The notes: generated by a model not told the origin, from the sequence alone. 7,227 bases of DNA from Chitinophagales bacterium (GCA_020848315.1 JADLAH010000003.1:1-7227); one strand, 5' to 3'; shown: positions 1-6,345, counted from the first letter of the stretch. Numbers and translations: made by a program.

Positions 1-1530
1 ACCGCTGAAATCAAAGTCTTCTGCCAGTATCCATAATTCATTGTCAGGTAGGTTGGGCAGCAATGAACGATAGATTTCATAACGCGTGGATGCAGTGGGA
101 ACCGTTAATTCCAGTTTAAATAAAAATCGTCTTTCAAAAGCAGTGTCGATATTATCTATCAGATTGGTAGTTGCCATCAGAATGCCTTTGAAATCTTCCA
201 TTTCCTGTAGGATGATGTTTTGAATCTCATTTTCGGTCTGCGCCACGTTAGAAGAATTGCTGTCTTTACGCTTGTTGATAACGGCATCCGCTTCATTAAA
301 GAAGAGTATCGGCACCTCTTGCTGCGTCTCCATGTATTTGTAGTAGTCGTCAAATAATTGTTTGATCAGTTTTTGCGATTCGCCAAACCACATGCTTTTT
401 AGTTGACTGATTTCCACCCGGAATATATTACGCTGAGTTTGCTTTGCAATTTGATAAACCGTTTCTGTTTTTCCGGTGCCGGGTTTGCCGTGTAATAAAA
501 TAGTAACGCCGTGAGGCATATTGTCGGCTTTCAAACGTTCCTTTATAGTGAGATATTTGTCCTTTAGCAGTAAGTCATGGATAAAACGAACAGTTGGCAA
601 GTCGCTGGAATTGTAAAATAATTCCTTTTCCTTTATTTGCTCAGCATCAATGATATTATCTTTTTTAGCGCTATCGCTGCCGCCTACATAAATCATCCGT
701 GCATCCTCACCGAAAAAGAATTCGGCACCTTTGCTTGTCAGTTCAATTTCTACATCATTCCTCCAGTAATCAGGTTTTATTTTCAGAATTTCTAGTTTAT
801 GAAAAAGTGTTTGTTCAAAGTCTTTTAGCATGATTCGTTTTAGATAATGAAAGTGTTCCTGTGTATCCCAGAATAAATTTTCTAAAACAACCCTTAAGTC
901 AATCCCATTATCTCCTTTGTAGTAGAGGGTTATAATGTACAAGATGAAAACCTTCAATTCAAATGTCACTTCTAAATGTTGAAGTTTGTGGGCAAATGTT
1001 AAGTGCTGATAATTTCCTATCAATTCAAGAAGTTCTTCTTCTAAGTCATAATAATTTATTTCTTTCTCTGTGTACTGATTTATTAATTCCTGAATTGCAG
1101 CAAGCAGGCTAATGTTTGAATCAATAGAGGAACCTTTGCTTATGTTCGTGTCGTTTAAAATACTTCTTATAATGTCATTCTTGAAACGATAACTAAACGG
1201 TCCTTTTCTCAGGATGTCTCTGTCATAGTTTAATGAAATTATCTTTTTCTTTAATAATGATTTTATGTGTGGTTCATAGCTTAGCAGTTCAACTGGCTTG
1301 CAATCCAGATGATAGGAGATGTCTTTTATGTCAACAGAAAATCCACTCTCAAAATATTTTGAGAATATGATGGCGAGCAAAATAGCTTCTTCTGTTCCGC
1401 AACTGTATTTTTTTGACAGCGGTTTGGCTAGTTTCTGAATGGCGGGCATTGTAAATACAGCTGTTTTTTTATCAGTAGCCTGCGTGGAAATTTTAATGAT
1501 GGCATCCAGGATGGTGTTTTTCTCTTTCAT
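1..1530 (-). CDS. Winged-helix-like/AAA+ ATPase of unknown function (3' end cut off by window edge)
   Basis: I read an uninterrupted 510-codon frame from ATG at 1530 to the window edge; an in-frame TAA at 1545-1543 and no ATG between them fix this start. Residues 1-300 are AT-rich in codon choice, Lys/Ile/Leu/Glu-rich and resemble the HTH-type N-terminal region seen in related ATPases, but no motif there is decisive. Residues about 320-510 are an AAA+ module: Walker A GKPGTGKT at 348-355, pore loop MWFGES at 380-385 (like the second ring of p97/Cdc48), Walker B FFNEAD at 410-415, sensor 1 in ATTN (N456) and arginine-finger candidates R467/R468. The reading stops at FDFSG, just before the expected sensor-2 helix, so perhaps 50-90 residues are missing. 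From memory, the Asn in place of the usual Walker B Asp occurs in Bacteroidota relatives. A protein-remodelling ATPase is likely; its substrate is unknown. One alternative is an ATPase serving a contractile injection system, which the genes left of the window could test. Confidence 0.88.
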   Translation of the reverse strand, partial: MKEKNTILDAIIKISTQATDKKTAVFTMPAIQKLAKPLSKKYSCGTEEAILLAIIFSKYFESGFSVDIKDISYHLDCKPVELLSYEPHIKSLLKKKIISLNYDRDILRKGPFSYRFKNDIIRSILNDTNISKGSSIDSNISLLAAIQELINQYTEKEINYYDLEEELLELIGNYQHLTFAHKLQHLEVTFELKVFILYIITLYYKGDNGIDLRVVLENLFWDTQEHFHYLKRIMLKDFEQTLFHKLEILKIKPDYWRNDVEIELTSKGAEFFFGEDARMIYVGGSDSAKKDNIIDAEQIKEKELFYNSSDLPTVRFIHDLLLKDKYLTIKERLKADNMPHGVTILLHGKPGTGKTETVYQIAKQTQRNIFRVEISQLKSMWFGESQKLIKQLFDDYYKYMETQQEVPILFFNEADAVINKRKDSNSSNVAQTENEIQNIILQEMEDFKGILMATTNLIDNIDTAFERRFLFKLELTVPTASTRYEIYRSLLPNLPDNELWILAEDFDFSG

Positions 1531-1706
1531 GATTTTTCGTCTTTAAGGGTAAAAATATTGATATAATACGCCAAATTCTGTCGTAGTAGATTTGTAAAAA
1601 CAATCTTCAAAATGGAACAACTTTTAAAGACAGGCTTGTTGGCTATTGAAAAATTACCAGTAAATTTTATCGATAAATGTGACCAGGTATTTTGTTCACT
1701 ATGATG

Positions 1707-1738
1707 CAAATATACTTCTGAAGTTACAACATTTCAAA
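1707..1738 (-). promoter_or_regulatory. Bacteroidota-type promoter for the AAA+ ATPase gene
   Basis: On the minus strand a TTTG (plus coordinates 1735-1738) is followed by exactly 20 bases and then TATATTTG (1707-1714). This matches the Bacteroidota -33 TTTG / -7 TAnnTTTG consensus with ideal spacing. Transcription would begin near 1700, leaving a leader of about 170 nt before the ATG at 1530. The -33 TTTG is half of the palindrome CAAATTTG (1735-1742). Confidence 0.65.
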
Positions 1739-1749
1739 TTTGCAACTTA

Positions 1750-1782
1750 TTGACTGTCACTCTGTAGTAAATATTATATTTA
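1750..1782 (+). promoter_or_regulatory. Weak candidate promoter for leuC
   Basis: TTG at 1750-1752 is followed after 22 bases by TATATTTA (1775-1782), one mismatch from TAnnTTTG and with slightly long spacing. It is the best plus-strand match I found in the spacer, but it is not strong. It would give a leader of about 100 nt. Confidence 0.25.
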
Positions 1783-1890
1783 TCTTAATGTGAAATTGCG
1801 ACTTAAAATAGGATACTTAATAAAATAGTAATCGTAATTACCTGTTTGTCTATTGGTATTTTTATAACTTGTACATTTCAATTTTCACAA

Positions 1891-3264
1891 ATGGCAAAAA
1901 CATTATTTGATAAAGTCTGGGACGCGCATGTCGTACAGTCGATAGCGGACGGACCGCAGGTAGTATATATTGACAAACATTTCATTCACGAGGTGACTAC
2001 GCCGCAGGCATTCGCCGGACTGGATAAACGCGGTATCAAAGTATTTCGCCCGAAACAAACGATCGCGACGGCGGACCACAATGTGCCGACCAAAGATCAG
2101 TTGCAGCCTATCCGTGAGATGTTGTCGCGCAAGCAGGTGGACACGCTGATTCAGAATTGTGCGAACCACGGCATTGAATTGTATGGTCTCGGCCATCCGT
2201 TTCAGGGAATTGTGCACGTCATCGGGCCGCAGCTCGGCATCACACAGCCGGGACTCACTATCGTGTGCGGCGATTCCCACACGTCCACGCACGGCGCCTT
2301 CGGCGCCATCGCCTTCGGTATCGGCACGTCCGAGGTGGAGCAGGTGCTGGCAACGCAGTGTATCCTGCAAACCAAACCGAAAAAAATGCGTATTAATGTG
2401 GAAGGCACACTCGGCAAAGGAGTTACCGCAAAAGATATTATTCTTTATATCATCTCTAAAATTTCCACCAGTGGCGGCACCGGCTATTTCGTGGAATATG
2501 CCGGCAGTGCCATCCGCAGCCTGAGCATGGAAGCGCGCATGACCATCTGCAATATGAGTATTGAAATGGGCGCGCGCGGTGGCGTTATCGCGCCCGACGA
2601 CACCACCTTCGAATACCTCAGAGGCAGAGAATTTGCGCCGCAGGATTTTGATGCCGCCGTGGAAAAATGGAAACAACTCTGCACCGACGCGGATGCGGTG
2701 TTCGATCTGGAATATACTTTCGCCGCGGCAGACATCGAGCCGATGGTGACTTACGGCACCAATCCCGCTATGGGAATTGGTATATCCGAGGCGATTCCGT
2801 CCGCCAATGACGCCGGACTGGAAAAGGCGCTGGCCTACATGGGTTTCGAAAAGGGCGATTCGTTGCTCGGAAAGCCCGTGGACTACGTATTTCTCGGCAG
2901 TTGCACCAATTCCAGAATGGAAGACCTGCGCGCTTTCTGCGATATCGTGAAGGGAAAACAGAAGGCCGATAATGTGACGGTATGGGTAGTGCCGGGTAGC
3001 AAGCAGGTGGAACAACAAGCTAAAGCGGAAGGTCTCGATAAAATTCTGGCGGAAGCCGGTATGGAATTGCGAGAACCGGGTTGCTCTGCATGTCTGGGTA
3101 TGAATGAAGACAAGATTCCGGCCGGCAAATATTGTATTTCCACCTCCAACAGAAATTTTGAAGGACGACAGGGGCCGGGGGCTCGCACCTTGCTGGCCAG
3201 TCCGATTATGGCCGCTGCCGCCGCCATCACCGGAAAAATTTCAGATGTAAGAGAGCTAATTTGA
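1891..3264 (+). CDS. leuC: 3-isopropylmalate dehydratase large subunit
   Basis: LeuC, with LeuD, converts 2-isopropylmalate to 3-isopropylmalate through isopropylmaleate in leucine synthesis, in the cytoplasm. The protein is 457 residues, close to the family's usual 460-470. It shows [18 protein letters not shown] from residue 126, the three [4Fe-4S] ligands C338 (in GSCTNSR), C398 and C401 (in GCSACLGMN), and the C-terminal [20 protein letters not shown] block. These ligands sit at the spacing known from E. coli LeuC. I chose ATG at 1891 because the product begins [15 protein letters not shown], as LeuC proteins do. An upstream TTG at 1846 would add 15 residues with no family resemblance. 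leuD follows 283 bp downstream, an unusually wide gap for this pair. leuA and leuB are not in the window. Confidence 0.97.
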   Translation: MAKTLFDKVWDAHVVQSIADGPQVVYIDKHFIHEVTTPQAFAGLDKRGIKVFRPKQTIATADHNVPTKDQLQPIREMLSRKQVDTLIQNCANHGIELYGLGHPFQGIVHVIGPQLGITQPGLTIVCGDSHTSTHGAFGAIAFGIGTSEVEQVLATQCILQTKPKKMRINVEGTLGKGVTAKDIILYIISKISTSGGTGYFVEYAGSAIRSLSMEARMTICNMSIEMGARGGVIAPDDTTFEYLRGREFAPQDFDAAVEKWKQLCTDADAVFDLEYTFAAADIEPMVTYGTNPAMGIGISEAIPSANDAGLEKALAYMGFEKGDSLLGKPVDYVFLGSCTNSRMEDLRAFCDIVKGKQKADNVTVWVVPGSKQVEQQAKAEGLDKILAEAGMELREPGCSACLGMNEDKIPAGKYCISTSNRNFEGRQGPGARTLLASPIMAAAAAITGKISDVRELI

Positions 3265-3293
3265 AGATTTGAAAATGTGTTAATTTGAAAATG
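3258..3293 (+). repeat. Short direct repeats ATTTGAA(AATG) at the leuC stop codon
   Basis: ATTTGAA occurs three times, at 3259-3265, 3267-3273 and 3283-3289. The last two extend to identical 11-mers ATTTGAAAATG (3267-3277 and 3283-3293) with 16-bp periodicity. The first copy overlaps the leuC TGA. Similar ATTTGAAAATG strings are, from memory, common in Bacteroidota intergenic DNA. Confidence 0.6.
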
Positions 3294-3468
3294 AATATTT
3301 CTTAATCCATAAATAAATAGTCCACAGTATTGTAATTATTAGAATTGTTATAATTAGACCAATAAAGGCTTGGGATAATCTAAAAATAGAATGAGAAATG
3401 TATTTGTCAACCATATTAAGAATTTTATTAAATGGTTTTTGACCTAAAAGTATTAACCATACATACAA
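3280..3468 (-). CDS. Doubtful small membrane protein ORF (hypothetical)
   Basis: This frame lies antisense in the leuC-leuD spacer. From TTG at 3468 it encodes 62 residues; from the only internal ATG, at 3414, it encodes 44. Residues about 35-55 form a clear hydrophobic helix rich in Ile/Leu, followed by WIKK, consistent with one membrane segment. The same frame stays open upstream to a TAA at 3516-3514 and adds another hydrophobic stretch, but with no ATG start. It could be a real small protein, the decayed end of a larger membrane protein, or an accident of AT-rich DNA. I found no matching promoter and I do not recognise a family. The stop codon lies in the ATTTGAAAATG repeat. Confidence 0.22.
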   Translation of the reverse strand: MYVWLILLGQKPFNKILNMVDKYISHSIFRLSQAFIGLIITILIITILWTIYLWIKKYSFSN

Positions 3469-3515
3469 AGCTATAAGTAGAGCATTGTTTCCATAATTAA
3501 AATTAAATATAAATT

Positions 3516-3537
3516 ACGACTTATTAATCACGACTTA
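3516..3537 (+). repeat. Direct repeat ACGACTTA immediately upstream of leuD
   Basis: ACGACTTA occurs at 3516-3523 and 3530-3537, a 14-bp period, ending 10 bp before the leuD ATG. The core CGACTTA also occurs at 1799-1805 upstream of leuC, and a related inverted copy (minus-strand AATTACGATTAC) lies at 1828-1839. These could be a regulator site shared by the two leu genes or a dispersed intergenic repeat. Confidence 0.5.
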
Positions 3538-3547
3538 CCACTATCAT

Positions 3548-4132
3548 ATGGAAAAATTTACCACGATACAAACAACAGCCGTCCCTTTAAACATAGAAGA
3601 TGTAGACACCGACCAGATTATTCCGGCGCGCTTTCTCAAGGCCACGACGCGCGAAGGCTTCGGAGATAATCTGTTCCGCGACTGGCGTTACAACAGCGAC
3701 AATACACCGAAACAGGATTTTGTGTTGAATAATCCGATATACAGCGGAGATATTCTGGTGGTAGGAAAAAATTTCGGATGCGGTTCTTCCCGCGAGCACG
3801 CTGCCTGGGCTATCTATGATTATGGATTCAAGGTGGTGGTGTCCAGTTTCTTCGCGGATATATTCAGAAATAATGCACTCAACAACGGTCTGTTGCCGGT
3901 GGTGGTTTCGCCAGACTTTCTGAGCAGTTTGTTTGCTGCCATCCGGGAGAACCCGGCCGCTGCCATCAAAGTGGATTTGGAAAATCAGGAGATTACTATT
4001 GTGGCAACCGGTCAGAAAGAAAAGTTTGATATCAATTCCTATAAAAAAACCTGTCTGGTAAACGGCTACGATGATATCGATTATCTGCTGAGCCTGAAAG
4101 ATCAGGTGGAGGCCTTTGAGCAAAGCAGATAG
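3548..4132 (+). CDS. leuD: 3-isopropylmalate dehydratase small subunit
   Basis: LeuD is the small subunit that pairs with LeuC in isopropylmalate isomerase and supplies the swivelling domain that helps bind substrate. The product is 194 residues, within the normal 190-205 range. It shows [17 protein letters not shown] from residue 15, the active-site loop [10 protein letters not shown] at 76-85, and the following [19 protein letters not shown] and NNGLLPV segments. The ATG at 3548 gives the expected N-terminus ([22 protein letters not shown]), so the start is secure. It lies 283 bp after leuC on the same strand and I see no strong promoter of its own, so read-through from leuC is possible. 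No terminator-like hairpin with a T-run follows it. Confidence 0.97.
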   Translation: MEKFTTIQTTAVPLNIEDVDTDQIIPARFLKATTREGFGDNLFRDWRYNSDNTPKQDFVLNNPIYSGDILVVGKNFGCGSSREHAAWAIYDYGFKVVVSSFFADIFRNNALNNGLLPVVVSPDFLSSLFAAIRENPAAAIKVDLENQEITIVATGQKEKFDINSYKKTCLVNGYDDIDYLLSLKDQVEAFEQSR

Positions 4133-4158
4133 GCGATACCTGCAATCAAAATAAATTG

Positions 4159-4166
4159 TATCTTTC
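4159..4166 (+). promoter_or_regulatory. Candidate -7 promoter element for lpxH
   Basis: TATCTTTC differs from TAnnTTTG only in the last base and lies in the context TTGTATCTTT, which is shared exactly with the truA promoter at 6336-6344. No good TTTG occurs at the proper -33 distance. Initiation would be near 4173, giving a leader of only about 30 nt. Confidence 0.4.
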
Positions 4167-4176
4167 GTTCATACAA

Positions 4177-4191
4177 CGGCGCTATGCGCCG
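4177..4191 (+). promoter_or_regulatory. GC-rich hairpin just upstream of the lpxH start
   Basis: CGGCGC-TAT-GCGCCG is a perfect 6-bp stem with a 3-base loop, ending 10 bases before the lpxH ATG. It stands out against AT-rich surroundings. There is no T-run after it, so it is not a standard terminator. If transcription starts near 4173 it would form at the very 5' end of the mRNA, where it could affect translation or stability; a protein-binding palindrome is the alternative. Confidence 0.5.
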
Positions 4192-4201
4192 CTAAGATGA
4201 T

Positions 4202-4987
4202 ATGCAGTCCTTTCACACCATACAGCTGACGGAAAACAGAAAAATTTATTTTCTGTCTGACTTGCATCTCGGAGCGCCTGACGAAGAGAAAAGCAGGCTG
4301 CGCGAACAGAAAGTATTGCGGTTTTTGAATCAGGCAGAAAAGGATGCGCAGGCCATTTTTTTGGTGGGCGATGTCTTTGATTTCTGGTTTGAATACACGC
4401 ATGCCGTGCCAAAAGGCTTTGTGCGTTTTCTCGCGAAACTGGCGGATTTAAAAGAGAAAGGCATCGCTGTCTATATGTTTGCCGGCAACCACGATTTGTG
4501 GCTGAAGGATTATCTCGACCTAGAAACAGGCGTACAAATCTACCACGACAGGCAGCTGTTTCGGGTGCTGGATGAAAACGGCAGACATACCGATATTTTT
4601 GTGGCGCATGGCGACGGACTCGGGCCGGGCGATACAAAATATAAAATCCTCAAAAAAATATTCACCCATCCGGTCTGTCAGTGGATGTTCCGATGGCTGC
4701 ATCCGGATATTGGTATAAAAATTGCACAACTTTGGAGCAGACATAGTTTCACCGATCCGGCTTTGGAGGTATTTCACGGCGAGGAAAGGGAATGGCTGAT
4801 ACAATATTGCAAACGAAAAATGAAAGAAATATCCTGTCATTATTTTATCATGGGACACCGGCACCTGCCGATGGAAATTCCGCTGAATAACGACAGCACC
4901 TATATCAATCTCGGCGACTGGATAGTGAACAGCCACTATGCGGTCTGCGATGGCGACAAAATAACCTTGCTGCATTATCAGGAATAA
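4202..4987 (+). CDS. lpxH: UDP-2,3-diacylglucosamine diphosphatase (lipid A synthesis)
   Basis: This is a calcineurin-like metallophosphoesterase of the LpxH type. LpxH cleaves UDP-2,3-diacylglucosamine to lipid X plus UMP at the inner membrane surface, a step of lipid A synthesis. At 261 residues it is slightly longer than E. coli LpxH (about 240). Metal-binding motifs appear in order: SDLHLG (D20, H22), GDVFDFWFEY (D57), GNHD (N96, H97), AHGDGLGPGD (H136) and GHRH (H219, H221). The FDFWFEY and HGDGLGPGD blocks favour LpxH over a general phosphoesterase. E. coli LpxH has GNRD where this has GNHD; from memory, Bacteroidota homologues commonly have GNHD, so I read this as lineage variation. 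The ATG at 4202 fits a domain starting with residues 14-24. The gene ends in tandem TAA codons and is followed 7 bp later by a co-directional gene, so the two probably share a transcript. Confidence 0.87.
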   Translation: MQSFHTIQLTENRKIYFLSDLHLGAPDEEKSRLREQKVLRFLNQAEKDAQAIFLVGDVFDFWFEYTHAVPKGFVRFLAKLADLKEKGIAVYMFAGNHDLWLKDYLDLETGVQIYHDRQLFRVLDENGRHTDIFVAHGDGLGPGDTKYKILKKIFTHPVCQWMFRWLHPDIGIKIAQLWSRHSFTDPALEVFHGEEREWLIQYCKRKMKEISCHYFIMGHRHLPMEIPLNNDSTYINLGDWIVNSHYAVCDGDKITLLHYQE

Positions 4988-4994
4988 TAACAAC

Positions 4995-5831
4995 ATGAAA
5001 ACAAGCGTACATACACGAAAATATTTTGCGGCATCTGTTGGTGCACGCAGATGGAAAGTGTTGTTGTTGTCATTTTTATTATCCTTTTCCGCCATGGCGA
5101 ATCAGCCGCAATGGCTGAAAACCATTGAAAAAAAGCCGTTTAAGTTGTTTGTCAACACCACCAATGATATCTACCTGCTGCAAAAGGGCATGATGGAAAG
5201 ATATAATCCGGATGGCACTTTCTTCCAGAATTACGGCAGCATCTACATCGATGAGCGCACACAGATTATCAGCGTCAACAGTTTCAAAACGATTCTGTTT
5301 GCGCCCGATTTCGGAAAAATCATTCAGCTGGATAACCGATTGAGAGAAATCGACGTGATTGATGCCTACAACCTCGGTACCTACATCATCACCTGTGTGG
5401 GCAGTTCGTACGACAATAATTTTCTATGGCTCTGGGATGCCGGCACACAGCGCCTTATCAAACTGGATAAAGACAATCAGCCGGCTTTTGTCAGCAATAC
5501 ACTTTCCCTGTGGATAGGCAAGTCGCTACAGCCGGTGCAGATGATAGAGTCCGGTATTTTGCTCTATGTGCTGGATCGCGAAAACGGGATTTACATATTC
5601 GATAATCAGGGAAATTACATGAAAAACATTCCGGTGAAGCATATTTACGCCATCAAGATTATTGATGACAGATTGTATTACACCAAAGAAGACGGACTGT
5701 ACAGCTATGATCCCATTACCTTCTCGGAAATAAAGTACACCGCTACGCCGCCGTTAAAGAAAATACAGATAGGCAAGACTGTGCTGGCCGGTGTCAATGC
5801 GGACGGTTGGGTCGAAATCTGGAAATTCTGA
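4995..5831 (+). CDS. Secreted beta-propeller-like protein of unknown function
   Basis: The product is 278 residues. It starts with a positively charged n-region (RRWK at 18-21), a hydrophobic core at about 22-33 and an AMA site with likely signal-peptidase I cleavage after A35. There is no lipobox cysteine, so a periplasmic or outer-surface soluble protein is expected. The mature part consists of short beta-rich stretches of the kind ILFAPDFGKIIQLDNRL, YIFDNQGNYMKNI and GLYSYDPITFSEI, which recall irregular propeller blades. Similar sequences with a 'DNRL' block are, from memory, conserved hypothetical proteins in Bacteroidota. I see no catalytic motif and assign no function. The n-region is unusually long, so a start further in is possible, but no ATG occurs between residue 1 and M34. 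It begins 7 bp after lpxH, suggesting co-transcription and an envelope role. Confidence 0.82.
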   Translation: MKTSVHTRKYFAASVGARRWKVLLLSFLLSFSAMANQPQWLKTIEKKPFKLFVNTTNDIYLLQKGMMERYNPDGTFFQNYGSIYIDERTQIISVNSFKTILFAPDFGKIIQLDNRLREIDVIDAYNLGTYIITCVGSSYDNNFLWLWDAGTQRLIKLDKDNQPAFVSNTLSLWIGKSLQPVQMIESGILLYVLDRENGIYIFDNQGNYMKNIPVKHIYAIKIIDDRLYYTKEDGLYSYDPITFSEIKYTATPPLKKIQIGKTVLAGVNADGWVEIWKF

Positions 5832-5833
5832 TG

Positions 5834-6247
5834 TTACCGCAGACGATCCATACTGCGCACGAGGTTCTCGTCACTTTTGATGCTGCCGTAAGCCAGCATA
5901 TTGAAAATCAGGATGAAAACAGGCAGCAGCGCGCCCCATCCGAAAGTATAATTTTCCCAGCCCACATGTTTGGTCAGGCCGAATAAGAACATACCAATCA
6001 GCACGACCGATAAAACGGCATTAATCAGTACCACTTTCATTTGCAGAATACGGTTGCCGAACAGGAAAATCGCGGCACCGGCCAGCAGGGCAATCAGGGA
6101 GCCACCGGCAATGAACACCCATAAATCTTTTACCACCAGCACCGTGGAAAGGCCGTCCTTTTCCATAATGCCGAAAGGAACAAATATAAAAGCCAGCACG
6201 CTCAGGATGACCAGCAGCAAATAGACAGTTTGAATACGTTGTATCAT
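5834..6247 (-). CDS. DUF4293 family four-helix membrane protein
   Basis: The product is 137 residues with four hydrophobic helices at about 7-24, 43-63, 72-91 and 104-122, a GWGALLPV motif before the last helix, and a charged tail ending RSMDRLR. The opening MIQRIQTVYLLL and the tail are typical of DUF4293, a Bacteroidota inner-membrane family of unknown function. I chose the ATG at 6247; a longer frame from TTG at 6289 adds 14 unrelated residues, and that TTG lies inside the predicted -7 element and so upstream of the expected transcript start. The gene is convergent with the secreted-protein gene, with only 2 bp between the stop codons, and divergent from truA. Confidence 0.88.
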   Translation of the reverse strand: MIQRIQTVYLLLVILSVLAFIFVPFGIMEKDGLSTVLVVKDLWVFIAGGSLIALLAGAAIFLFGNRILQMKVVLINAVLSVVLIGMFLFGLTKHVGWENYTFGWGALLPVFILIFNMLAYGSIKSDENLVRSMDRLR

Positions 6248-6286
6248 AGCTTCAGAATAAGGGTGGTGATTCTTCTTGTACGACTG

Positions 6287-6294
6287 CAAAAGTA
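6287..6294 (-). promoter_or_regulatory. -7 promoter element for the DUF4293 gene
   Basis: On the minus strand TACTTTTG is a full match to TAnnTTTG, 39 bp upstream of the ATG at 6247. Transcription would start near 6280. No good TTTG is seen at -33; the spacer instead overlaps the 6297-6313 palindrome. Confidence 0.5.
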
Positions 6295-6296
6295 TA

Positions 6297-6313
6297 AATT
6301 TATCCGATAAATT
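6297..6313. promoter_or_regulatory. Perfect 17-bp palindrome (possible operator) between DUF4293 and truA
   Basis: AATTTATC-C-GATAAATT has perfect 8-bp arms around a single central base. It covers the spacer of the DUF4293 promoter, and its right arm overlaps the only TTG (6312-6314) near the truA -33 position. The placement suits a dimeric regulator acting on both promoters. The identity of any binder is unknown. Confidence 0.4.
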
Positions 6314-6345
6314 GCCTGCCTATGCCGCTAAGTCTTGTATCTTTG
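6312..6345 (+). promoter_or_regulatory. Promoter for truA
   Basis: TATCTTTG at 6338-6345 is a full match to TAnnTTTG; a TTG at 6312-6314 lies 23 bases upstream, a little farther than ideal. Transcription would begin near 6352, only 15 nt before the truA ATG at 6367 and downstream of the alternative ATG at 6322, which supports the 6367 start. Confidence 0.55.

Larger units (their letters stand above)
1531..1890. other. Divergent intergenic region between the AAA+ gene and leuC
   Basis: These 360 bp are strongly AT-rich and hold no convincing gene. They contain the ATPase promoter and its roughly 170-nt leader, a weak candidate leuC promoter, a CGACTTA motif (1799-1805) also found before leuD, and a short inverted repeat GTAAT-N4-ATTAC (1828-1841). 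A 59-codon frame on the minus strand (1527-1709) ends with ATGA overlapping the ATPase start, but it opens with a TTG lying inside the -7 element, so it is probably not translated as such. I see no T-box or leucine-rich leader peptide before leuC. Confidence 0.6.

Noticed and set aside
1527..1709. 60-residue minus-strand ORF upstream of the ATPase
   Set aside because: Its TTG start is the end of the predicted -7 element, so it would not be on the transcript; no protein family recognised. The ATGA overlap is kept only as a low-interest finding.
1846..1890. 15-residue N-terminal extension of LeuC from TTG
   Set aside because: LeuC proteins start at [10 protein letters not shown]; the extension has no family resemblance and lies in AT-rich spacer.
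1903..3018. 371-codon open frame on the minus strand opposite leuC
   Set aside because: It is a codon-bias shadow of leuC, which has full family motifs; the antisense product is His/Arg-rich without recognisable domains.
3587..4123. 178-codon minus-strand frame opposite leuD
   Set aside because: Shadow of leuD with no motif and no promoter.
4177..4191. Hairpin as a leuD transcription terminator
   Set aside because: There is no T-run after the stem and it lies downstream of a promoter-like element for lpxH.
6248..6289. 14-residue extension of the DUF4293 protein from TTG
   Set aside because: The TTG is part of the -7 element TACTTTTG, and the family starts at MIQRIQ.
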